A DNA stretch of 5,110 bases from an uncultured Pseudomonadota bacterium (GTDB lineage Bacteria > Myxococcota_A > UBA796 > GCA-2862545): assembly GCA_937891875.1 (NCBI GenBank), contig CALATR010000623.1, positions 1 through 5,110 of the forward strand, read 5' to 3'. Under the pieces are notes generated by a model. It searched no databases. It worked only from the letters and a program-made list of their open reading frames with translations, and was not told the origin of the DNA. This document shows, in pieces, positions 1-5,110 of the stretch (positions within the stretch are counted from its first letter, which is position 1; every line of letters begins with the position of its first letter). Position numbers and translations under genes: made by a program.

Positions 1-19
1 CACACACGCGCGCGCGCGC
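1..19. repeat. Alternating CA/CG dinucleotide tract at window edge
   Basis: A strict pyrimidine-purine alternation, (CA)3 followed by a CG run, ending at C19. On the minus strand it is read as Ser-Ala-Arg-Ala-Arg-Val within the permease frame, where a TRAP large subunit would be expected to continue into another hydrophobic helix. Such tracts can adopt Z-DNA. One at the end of a sequence can also mark an assembly break or low-quality end, so the last residues of the visible permease should be treated with caution. Confidence 0.7.
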
Positions 20-1955
20 TTACCAGCAATGTCCGGCGCCTCTTCCGCCGACGCCTGCGCAGGAGCTCGTGGCCGGGGGCGGCGATGGCGCGGTCGAAGA
101 GCACGAGCACCAGCAGCACGGCGGGCAGCACGTACATGGCGGTGTTCTCGGAGACGACCACGCCGAGCCCGTAGTTGTAGAGCAGCACGACCGCGGCGGC
201 GATCGCGATGAAGGGCACCAGCGCCCACAGGGCCCGGCCGGAGCCGGAGAAGCCCTCGCCGAGGTCGGGCAGCTCGAACTTGTGCTTGTTCCGGGCGAGG
301 AAGCCGACCAGGGCGAGCACCGCGGTCAGGGCGAAGACCCAGATGCCGCCGCTGTACAGCTCGGTGGTCGTGACGTCGCTGTTGAGGGCGGCGATCAGCA
401 CGACGACGAGGCAGGGGGCGAGCACGACGCCGAGGCTGCCGGACATCGCGGTCGCTGCCAGCGCCATGCGGGAGGTGGCCCCGGCGCGGCGCAGCTGGGC
501 GAAGATGACCGCGCCGGCCGCGAGCACGAAGATGCCGCTGGCGCCGGAGTAGGCGGTGGGAAGTGCTGCGAGCACGACCACGAGCCAGGCCAGGAGCGCC
601 GGCGGGAGCTTCCACGGCGTGAGCACGTTGAACACGAGCGTCGCGAGCCGGGTGATGCTGAAGAGCATGCCGGCCCACAGGTACAGGCCGATCCCGAGGA
701 AGACGTCGGGGGTCTGCAGGAAGCGGGACAGGAAGGCGGCCTGACCCGCGGGGTACTGGGCGATGATCCAGAAGTAGACGCCCGAGATGAGGATCATCCA
801 GGCAAACAGCGGCACGACCATGACCAGGCGGACCGCGCTGGTGTCGCCGGTCGCCTCGGGGGGCCTTCGGATGAGATGTACGGCGTTGATCGCCAACAAC
901 ACGACGAAGCCGATCGCCCAGAACAGCGCCACCTCGGGCGCGTCGTTCTCGGCTTCGGACCAGATCTGCACGAGGTAGTCCGCGAGGGCTGACGCCGCGA
1001 GCAGACCGTGGGCGAGCAGCTGGGCGCCCTGGGAGAGCCGGTGCTCGGCGGCGTTGCGGGGCTCACGCAGGGCGATGGGCACCTTGTTGAGGGTGGTGAC
1101 CAGCGCGCCGAGGATGACGACCAGCACCAGCAGGTGCTTCCAGTAGGGGAACTTGCCGAGGTCGCCGATGGGGACCTCGAGGCTGCGGTAGAGGCGGCTG
1201 GCCGGGGTCAGGCGCTCGTGGATGGTGTCGTACTGGTCCCAGCGGGCGGCGCAGGTGTCGCGGTAGGCGCGCTGGGCGGCGCAGTCTGCAGCGGAGGTCA
1301 CGACCGGCTCGGAGGGGCGGTCTCTGGTCTCTGGTCTCTGGTCTCTGGGGTCGGTGGTCCCGCCGTCGGTGTCGGGTTCGTCGCCTTCAGCGAAGGGGTC
1401 GTCCCCCGCAAACGGATCCTCGCCCGCGAACGGGTCTTCGGCGGGGGCGTCCGCCCCGGCGTCGGCGGCGCCGTCCTCGGCAAACGGGTCCTCGCCGGCA
1501 AACGGGTCCTCGCCGGCAAAGGGGTCCTCCGCAGGCGCTTCGGTCGCTTCACCGCCTTCCTCGGCAAACGGGTCCTCGCCGGCAAACGGATCGCCCGCGT
1601 CGCCCGCCCCGTCCTCGGCAAACGGGTCCTCCTCGCCAAAGGGATCCTCGCCGCCAAAGGGGTCGCCGCCGGTGCCCTCGCTGCCCCCTGCGCCCTCCTC
1701 TCCCGGCGGCGGGCAGGAGGCGATCGTCGCGTCGATCTCCTCGAGGTCGCACTCGGGGCGCTCCGGGTCCATCCGGAGCTCGTTCGCGTAGCCGGGCCAG
1801 ATCCACTCGCCGAGGCGAATCAGCTGCTTGTCGGCATTCGAGCTGATCTTCAGCCCAAGCGCCACCACGAGCAGCACGAACACGAGGACCGCCGCACCCC
1901 TCCCCAGGAGTCGCAGCGGTCCGGGAAGCGCGTCACCGCCCGGCGGTTGGGACAA
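1..1955 (-). CDS. TRAP transporter large-permease (DctM-like) protein with an extra N-terminal TM and periplasmic Asp-Pro-Phe repeat loop; C-terminus off window
   Basis: Likely the membrane-spanning, ion-coupled permease of a TRAP-type uptake system in the inner membrane. The 651 visible residues contain no stop. Order of parts: TM helix about 21-37; acidic region 60-260 with 11 DPF motifs (98-188) and Cys 69, 81, 225, 235; TM segments about 273-289, 311-331, 342-362 and 376-398; then the DctM-like core. In the core, YSGASG at 469-474 stands where DctM proteins have a Ser-Gly-Ser-Ser element, and GSLGVVLAPC at 506-515 stands where they usually have Gly-x-Leu-Gly-x-x-Ile-Pro-Pro-Ser. Further TMs lie at about 533-553, 576-595 and 606-620. 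Positive residues in the loops after 290 and 362 place those loops inside, so the repeat region should be periplasmic. The start is TTG at 1955, preceded by AAGGAG with a 6-nt spacer and 3 nt after the upstream stop. No separate DctQ gene is seen; the TMs before the core could be a diverged DctQ part, which I cannot confirm. The substrate is unknown. Confidence 0.82.
   Translation of the reverse strand, partial: MSQPPGGDALPGPLRLLGRGAAVLVFVLLVVALGLKISSNADKQLIRLGEWIWPGYANELRMDPERPECDLEEIDATIASCPPPGEEGAGGSEGTGGDPFGGEDPFGEEDPFAEDGAGDAGDPFAGEDPFAEEGGEATEAPAEDPFAGEDPFAGEDPFAEDGAADAGADAPAEDPFAGEDPFAGDDPFAEGDEPDTDGGTTDPRDQRPETRDRPSEPVVTSAADCAAQRAYRDTCAARWDQYDTIHERLTPASRLYRSLEVPIGDLGKFPYWKHLLVLVVILGALVTTLNKVPIALREPRNAAEHRLSQGAQLLAHGLLAASALADYLVQIWSEAENDAPEVALFWAIGFVVLLAINAVHLIRRPPEATGDTSAVRLVMVVPLFAWMILISGVYFWIIAQYPAGQAAFLSRFLQTPDVFLGIGLYLWAGMLFSITRLATLVFNVLTPWKLPPALLAWLVVVLAALPTAYSGASGIFVLAAGAVIFAQLRRAGATSRMALAATAMSGSLGVVLAPCLVVVLIAALNSDVTTTELYSGGIWVFALTAVLALVGFLARNKHKFELPDLGEGFSGSGRALWALVPFIAIAAAVVLLYNYGLGVVVSENTAMYVLPAVLLVLVLFDRAIAAPGHELLRRRRRKRRRTLLVSARARV
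1321..1348. repeat. Four perfect tandem copies of the 7-bp unit TCTCTGG
   Basis: A simple-sequence repeat of unit length 7, four perfect copies, inside the permease reading frame just downstream of the DPF array. On the minus strand it is read as Pro203 to Asp212, Arg/Asp/Gln/Glu-rich, using AGA codons that are otherwise avoided in this GC-rich gene. Because 7 is not a multiple of 3, gain or loss of one unit shifts the frame and would remove the entire transmembrane core. Confidence 0.9.
1392..1664 (-). repeat. Asp-Pro-Phe repeat array in the permease (11 copies)
   Basis: Residues 98-188 of the permease hold 11 Asp-Pro-Phe motifs, at 98, 104, 110, 122, 128, 144, 150, 156, 174, 180 and 186. 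Most are six residues apart in units like DPFAGE, with three acidic Ala/Gly-rich interruptions. Nine of the 11 Phe codons are TTT, whereas the rest of the gene uses TTC almost without exception (one TTT seen, at residue 384). That points to copying of a DNA unit. The segment is acidic, probably disordered and predicted periplasmic. Confidence 0.93.
1474..1589. repeat. Exact 32-bp direct repeat (1474-1505 and 1558-1589) within the DPF array
   Basis: The two copies are identical over 32 bases and lie 84 bp apart, which is 28 codons and therefore in frame. A further partial copy of 21 identical bases is at 1611-1631, matching 1473-1493. Together these show that the array grew by duplication of blocks larger than a single DPF unit. 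Confidence 0.85.
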
Positions 1956-1958
1956 GAA

Positions 1959-2966
1959 CTACTCCTTCTTCTCCACGCACTCGCTGCGCGCGGCGTCCTT
2001 CGCACAGCGCAGCTTGCGCAGCACGGACAGCATCGTGCCATCGTATGCCTTGTGCTTGTCACGCAGGTCGAGGCGGACCTGGAGGAACATGTCTTCGAAC
2101 CCCGGATACTGCTCCTTCGGAATGTGGATCCAGTACTTGGAGTCGATGGCGGACTGGTCGGCGAGGACCGCCTTCTTGGCCCGATCGAACTGCCCGGCGA
2201 ACCAGGCGCGGCTCTTGGCGCCGAAGTCGGCGGGGAACTTCTCGTGGCGGACCATGATCTGCAGGGTGGCCATGGCGAGGGGCAGGTCGACCACGCCACC
2301 GCCGTTGCTCATGCCGCGCCACAGCTCGAACGGCTGGTAGGCGAGGGCCGACATGTAGCAGGCGTCCACGTTGCCGTTGTTGAACTGCGGGCCGAAGCTG
2401 CCGAGGTCGGCGGGCACCATGATGGCGCCGACACGGTCGACCATGACCGGCGCGGCCTTGTCGTAGTCCATGGTCGCGATGCGCTTGCCGGCCAGCTCGG
2501 GCACGGTGTCGATGTTGCGGTCACGGACGTAGAGGAAGACCAGGCCGGCGGGCAGCACGCCCACGGTCTCGTGGGGGCCACTGCGGAGCTTGGCGGCGGC
2601 GCTCGGATACTTCACGAAGCTGTCGACCAGCTGCTTGAGCACGGCGTAGTCGTTGATCGCGCCGATGGCCTCGATGGTGCTGGGGAAGCGGTTGAAGCGC
2701 TGCAGGCGCACGCCGGTGGCCACGACGCCGTCGCACTTGCCGGCCTCGTAGTCCTTCGCCGCCGTCTCCTCGTCGGTGTAGGTCTTGATGTCGATCTGCA
2801 CGCCCCAGGTGCCGGCCTGGAGCTTGTAGTCCTCGAGGATCTTGGAGAAATCACCGGACTTTCCGCCCGGATCGTACGCGCAGATGGTCTTGGCCTGGGC
2901 GTACGCGAGGCCCGGCAGGAGCACGCCGACGAGCAGCGTGAGCAGGGGCAGCAGGGTCCGGGTCAT
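1959..2966 (-). CDS. AdeT1/2-like (formerly DUF6091) putative periplasmic solute-binding protein
   Basis: A secreted protein of 335 aa, probably the substrate-capturing subunit of the adjacent TRAP permease. Residues 1-23 form a signal peptide (Thr-Arg, then a Leu-rich core, cleavage likely after AYA). The mature protein starts with the family-like segment KTICAYDPGGKSGD (26-39), followed by YEAGKCDGVV (73-82), ELAGKRIATMDYDKA in the centre, and the closing pattern LRKLRC...SEC. Cys29/Cys78 and Cys321/Cys330 are likely disulfide partners. From memory, this pattern and length match the family that includes Acinetobacter AdeT1/AdeT2, often labelled as RND efflux proteins; no database check was possible. 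No TM helix follows the signal peptide, which fits a binding protein rather than a pump. The ATG overlaps the upstream stop by one base (TGATG), with GGAG 8 nt upstream, so translation is probably coupled. The ligand cannot be told from the sequence. Confidence 0.85.
   Translation of the reverse strand: MTRTLLPLLTLLVGVLLPGLAYAQAKTICAYDPGGKSGDFSKILEDYKLQAGTWGVQIDIKTYTDEETAAKDYEAGKCDGVVATGVRLQRFNRFPSTIEAIGAINDYAVLKQLVDSFVKYPSAAAKLRSGPHETVGVLPAGLVFLYVRDRNIDTVPELAGKRIATMDYDKAAPVMVDRVGAIMVPADLGSFGPQFNNGNVDACYMSALAYQPFELWRGMSNGGGVVDLPLAMATLQIMVRHEKFPADFGAKSRAWFAGQFDRAKKAVLADQSAIDSKYWIHIPKEQYPGFEDMFLQVRLDLRDKHKAYDGTMLSVLRKLRCAKDAARSECVEKKE
1962..1967 (-). promoter_or_regulatory. Shine-Dalgarno AAGGAG for the TTG start of the permease
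   Basis: AAGGAG lies within the last two sense codons (Lys-Glu) of the binding-protein gene, 6 nt before TTG at 1955. It decides the start: there is no ATG nearby, and this TTG places a short polar N-terminus before the first TM helix. The next in-frame GTG codons (1880, 1874) fall inside that helix. Confidence 0.75.
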
Positions 2967-4030
2967 CAGGGCGTCTCCGGGTCGGGAGTGTCGGTGTCGT
3001 CGGGCTCGTCGGTCGCGAAGGGGTCCTCCGCGAAGGGATCGCCCTCGAAGGGGTCGTCGCCGCCAGAACCCGCGGCGGTGCTGTCGCCATCCCCGGGGAG
3101 AGGTCCCAGGGACTCCGCCCGATAACCACGGGCGCGGGTCCACACCAAGTCGGCCTCGTGCTGGGCGATCAAGCGCCCGTAGTCCTCGAGCAGCGCGATG
3201 CCGGGAGGGGGTGCGGGGGTCTCGCTCTCGAACGCGGCGATGGCCTTGCGCACCTGCGCGTCATTGCCCGCGTTGGCCGCCACCCGGGCGTGCATGGCCC
3301 GCGCGATGTGCACCCCCTGCGCCTCCCCACGGCTCGCCGCCTCGTCCAGCGCCGTCCACGGATCGACCCCGTCGGGCGCCGTGCCGGGCACCATCGCCCA
3401 GACCGACGCCTCGATGGCCGTGGGCACGCCCCACCAGCGCTCGTCGTCGAGGCACCGGCTGGCCCGGCCGACCTGGCGCAGGAGGTCCACCGGGATGCCG
3501 ACCTGCCCGCCGCCGGCCTGATCGTCGAGCAGGGCGTTCGCGCCGCCGACGATGCCGATGAAGTAGGCGAGCTCCTCCTCCTTCTTCGCGAGCTTCGGGC
3601 AGCTGCCGTCGTCCGCGCCGATGGGGCCGATCGCCTCCTCCATCAGCTGGAACGCCCGCCAGCCACGCGCCGCCGAGCGGGTCCGGTGCCGGCGCTCGAC
3701 CGCCCGGGCGTCCTTGACCGCGCCCAGGCGGGCCTCGCCGTCCAGCCAGTAGAGCGCCCGCTCCGCCTCGAGCTCGGCCTCCATCGCCGCTTCCTGGGCG
3801 CACACCCCGGCGGTCACCGAGAGGATCACCCGGGCGCGCCAGCTCTTCGTCTTGCCGACCAGCGACTCGGCGAGGGGCACGGTGCCGTTGGCCGAGCGGC
3901 AGGCGAGATCGACGTCAGGCAGGGCCAGGGCTTCTCCGATCGGGCCGTTGACCAGGTAGCGGTCGATCTTGACCGCACAGCCCGGCAGGGCCGTCAGCAG
4001 CGCCGTCAGCGCCAGGACTCGCAGGTGCAT
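2966..4030 (-). CDS. Outer-membrane-type lipoprotein, TatT-like (TRAP T-component) candidate with acidic DPF tail
   Basis: A 354-aa lipoprotein. Residues 1-17 are a signal sequence ending in the lipobox Leu-Pro-Gly-Cys18, and Ala at +2 suggests outer-membrane sorting. The body (about 30-300) is predicted mostly helical, with Ala/Glu/Arg-rich stretches such as EAAMEAELEAERALYWLDGE. A helix near AARGWRAFQLMEEAIGP and another near AYFIGIVGGANALLDD occupy places resembling the TPR-like helices of TRAP T-components (TatT, Treponema Tp0956). That assignment rests on gene order, the lipobox and weak pattern likeness, so it is an inference. The tail (324-354) is Asp/Pro-rich with three DPF motifs, echoing the permease two genes downstream. 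Start: ATG at 4030 with GGAGAGG just upstream. The frame stays open further upstream, but that part lies across the divergent spacer and the sensor gene and lacks a signal sequence. This is the first gene of the operon; its stop overlaps the next start. If not TatT-like, it is an unclassified lipoprotein. Confidence 0.75.
   Translation of the reverse strand: MHLRVLALTALLTALPGCAVKIDRYLVNGPIGEALALPDVDLACRSANGTVPLAESLVGKTKSWRARVILSVTAGVCAQEAAMEAELEAERALYWLDGEARLGAVKDARAVERRHRTRSAARGWRAFQLMEEAIGPIGADDGSCPKLAKKEEELAYFIGIVGGANALLDDQAGGGQVGIPVDLLRQVGRASRCLDDERWWGVPTAIEASVWAMVPGTAPDGVDPWTALDEAASRGEAQGVHIARAMHARVAANAGNDAQVRKAIAAFESETPAPPPGIALLEDYGRLIAQHEADLVWTRARGYRAESLGPLPGDGDSTAAGSGGDDPFEGDPFAEDPFATDEPDDTDTPDPETP
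3017..3055 (-). repeat. Three Asp-Pro-Phe motifs in the lipoprotein tail
   Basis: Residues 326-338 read DPF-EG-DPF-AE-DPF, followed by an Asp/Pro/Thr-rich end. Spacing is five residues, against mostly six in the permease, and all three Phe codons are TTC, so this is not a recent DNA copy of the permease array. The likeness is at protein level. Confidence 0.9.
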
Positions 4031-4115
4031 TCGCCTCTCCAGCGCGCGACGGTAGCACGTCCGGATCTGCCTGAAGAGAGTCGGCTCGGCGACCGATACA
4101 GCCCGTGGAGCGTTC
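4031..4115. promoter_or_regulatory. Divergent 85-bp spacer between the TRAP-like operon and the sensor gene
   Basis: Both transcripts must start in or beside this spacer unless their promoters lie within the opposing coding regions. It contains GGAGAGG (minus strand, 4034-4040) serving the lipoprotein and GGAG (plus strand, 4107-4110) serving the sensor. I found no convincing -35/-10 pair in either direction and no strong operator palindrome. The promoter role is inferred from the arrangement alone. Confidence 0.5.
4107..4110 (+). promoter_or_regulatory. Shine-Dalgarno GGAG deciding the GTG start of the 7TMR-DISM gene
   Basis: GGAG is 5 nt before GTG at 4116. Starting there gives a complete signal peptide (polar Arg-rich n-region, hydrophobic core, ARA cleavage site). 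No in-frame ATG occurs before 4602, deep inside the extracellular domain. Confidence 0.6.
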
Positions 4116-5110
4116 GTGTCCACGTGGTCCCATCGCCAACGCCGCATCCTGATCGCGCTGCTGTTCTGCGTCCTCGGCTTGCATGTCGTGGTGCCGACCG
4201 CGCGCGCTGGCGACGTGGTGAGGCTGGATGCGGGCGCCGACGTGGTGCAGCTGGGCTCCGACGCCCGCCGCCTCACCGACCCCCGCCCGCCCGCCGCCTG
4301 GGCGGAAGTGGTCGCCGAACCCGGCTGGGTCGACGTGCCACCGAACGGAAACGCCGGCGTGCTCTCCGAGCCGACCTGGTTCCGGGTCGATCTGGTGTCC
4401 GAGGCGTCGCGCACGGTGCTCGTCCGCCTCAACGAGTTCTCCCCCCGCGAGGTGACGCTGGTGCACGTGGTCGACGGACGGGCCGCGCACTCCCGGACCG
4501 CCCGTGCCGACGAGCCGAGCAGCGCCCGGGACGTGGCCGATCCGAGCTTCATCTTCCGCCTGCAGCTCCCCGAGGGTGACTCGACGCTGCTCCTGCGCAT
4601 GGTCAGCCACGAGCCCGTCCAGCTGCGCCTGACCGCGGAGTCCGAGGAGCACCTTGCGACCACCCTGGGCCGCCAGCACATGGCCTGGACCGCCTACATC
4701 GGTCTCATCGGCGGGCTCGCGCTCTACAACTTCTTCCTGTGGCTGACCCTGCGCGACCGGGTCTACCTGCTCTACGTGGGGATGGCCGTGTTCACCCACG
4801 GGCTGACGATCCTGCACATGGCAGGAATGACCTACGTCTTCCTGCCTGGTGTCCCTCCGGCGACCCTCGCACCGTGGGGCATGGCGTTCTACGGGCTCGG
4901 CGGGTTCGTCGCCGCCGCATTCGCCTGGCAGTACCTCCAGATCCCGCGCTTCGGCCCGTGGTCGCGGCCCTTCTATTACCTGTTCGCCGCCGGCTGCATC
5001 GTGCTCATCGCGGTCAGCCTGGCCACCGGCGGCGGCGGCTACCAGATCGCCATTGCGACCCTGGGTACGGCGCCGCTCCTCCTCATCGGCTCGGGCATCG
5101 AGGCCCTGTG
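4116..5110 (+). CDS. 7TMR-DISM sensor protein, N-terminal part (extracellular sensing domain plus start of 7TM domain)
   Basis: An inner-membrane receptor of the 'seven transmembrane receptors with diverse intracellular signalling modules' type; the extracytoplasmic domain senses a ligand and the 7TM part passes the signal to a cytoplasmic output domain. Of the 331 visible residues, 1-31 are a signal peptide (cleavage after ARA). About 33-175 form a beta-rich domain of the 7TMR-DISMED2 kind, with the typical EPTWFRVDL around Trp88 and LVRLNEFSPREVTLVHVVDG. From Tyr194 the 7TM domain begins with the characteristic GLALYNFFLWLTLRDRVYLL (200-219). TM helices are visible at about 194-212, 217-238, 254-275, 285-303 and 309-328. 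The gene is cut by the right edge, so the output module (GGDEF, histidine kinase, phosphatase or other) is unknown. The start is GTG with GGAG 5 nt upstream. It is transcribed divergently from the transporter operon, so shared regulation is possible but not shown. Confidence 0.87.
   Translation, partial: MSTWSHRQRRILIALLFCVLGLHVVVPTARAGDVVRLDAGADVVQLGSDARRLTDPRPPAAWAEVVAEPGWVDVPPNGNAGVLSEPTWFRVDLVSEASRTVLVRLNEFSPREVTLVHVVDGRAAHSRTARADEPSSARDVADPSFIFRLQLPEGDSTLLLRMVSHEPVQLRLTAESEEHLATTLGRQHMAWTAYIGLIGGLALYNFFLWLTLRDRVYLLYVGMAVFTHGLTILHMAGMTYVFLPGVPPATLAPWGMAFYGLGGFVAAAFAWQYLQIPRFGPWSRPFYYLFAAGCIVLIAVSLATGGGGYQIAIATLGTAPLLLIGSGIEAL

Noticed and set aside
1392..1664. CRISPR-like or noncoding repeat array
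   Set aside because: The repeats follow codon periodicity, keep the reading frame and encode a regular DPF peptide. Spacers are not of constant length or unique sequence.
1392..1664. Link of DPF motifs to eukaryotic endocytic adaptor binding (Eps15-type DPF repeats)
   Set aside because: The likeness is to a three-residue motif only. The protein is a bacterial membrane permease with the loop outside the cytoplasm, so no relation can be supported.
69..3125. Long plus-strand open frames (69-992 and 1008-3125), the second over 700 codons
   Set aside because: They are antisense to genes with clear signal peptide, lipoprotein and transporter features. Their products are Gly/Arg/His/Asp-rich without domain character, as expected from the high GC third positions of the opposite strand.
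4080..4093. Imperfect palindrome GTCG-N6-CGAC in the divergent spacer as an operator
   Set aside because: The arms are only four bases, which is expected by chance in GC-rich DNA. No second copy supports it.
4072..4100. Possible plus-strand promoter with GATACA (4095-4100) as -10
   Set aside because: The -35 match is poor, and transcription would start on top of the ribosome binding site at 4107-4110.
3158..4579. Plus-strand open frame of 473 codons crossing the lipoprotein gene and the spacer
   Set aside because: It is antisense to the lipoprotein and then out of frame with the 7TMR-DISM gene. It has no signal peptide or recognisable motif and its composition is shadow-like.
4031..4681. 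N-terminal extension of the lipoprotein frame upstream of ATG 4030 (minus strand, open to 4681)
   Set aside because: The extension is antisense to the sensor gene and has no signal sequence. Starting at 4030 gives a lipobox at the right distance and a good ribosome binding site.
3915..4817. Minus-strand open frame of 300 codons across the sensor gene
   Set aside because: It is the antisense shadow of the 7TMR-DISM coding region, with His/Gly/Glu-rich low-information sequence.

Overview
The window is very GC-rich, with C or G at nearly every third codon position. It carries complex secreted and lipidated proteins, which suggests a large-genome Gram-negative of the deltaproteobacterial/Myxococcota type. 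That placement is an impression from base composition and protein style; no marker gene in the window fixes the taxonomy.

Layout. Three genes on the minus strand form one tight operon, read from 4030 leftwards and running off the left edge. They are: (i) a lipoprotein of 354 aa (4030-2966) that looks like a TRAP-associated T-component (TatT-like) and ends in an acidic tail with three Asp-Pro-Phe motifs; (ii) a secreted solute-binding protein of 335 aa (2966-1959) of the AdeT1/2-like family (formerly DUF6091); and (iii) a membrane permease (1955 to beyond position 1, at least 651 aa) with the core of a TRAP large subunit (DctM). The first two genes share one base (TGATG). The third starts 3 nt after the second stops, at a TTG with a good Shine-Dalgarno sequence. 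An 85-bp divergent spacer (4031-4115) separates the operon from a plus-strand gene (4116 to beyond 5110). That gene encodes a signal peptide, a 7TMR-DISM type extracellular domain and the beginning of a 7TM sensor domain; its output domain lies outside the window.

How they fit together. The order lipoprotein, binding protein, permease is that of the TPR-protein-associated TRAP transporters (TatT-TatP-TatQ/M, known from Treponema). I read the operon as a variant of that system, with an AdeT-like protein as the periplasmic binding subunit. The most unusual feature is an Asp-Pro-Phe repeat present in two separate subunits: 11 copies in a predicted periplasmic loop of the permease and 3 copies in the tail of the lipoprotein. 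The permease repeats show DNA-level expansion (a 32-bp exact direct repeat and a strong TTT bias for Phe). They are followed by a four-copy 7-bp microsatellite inside the reading frame. The left edge is an alternating CA/CG tract at which the permease reading frame is still open.

No RNA genes, CRISPR arrays, insertion sequences or convincing terminators were seen. The long plus-strand open frames over 69-3125 are antisense shadows of the minus-strand genes.
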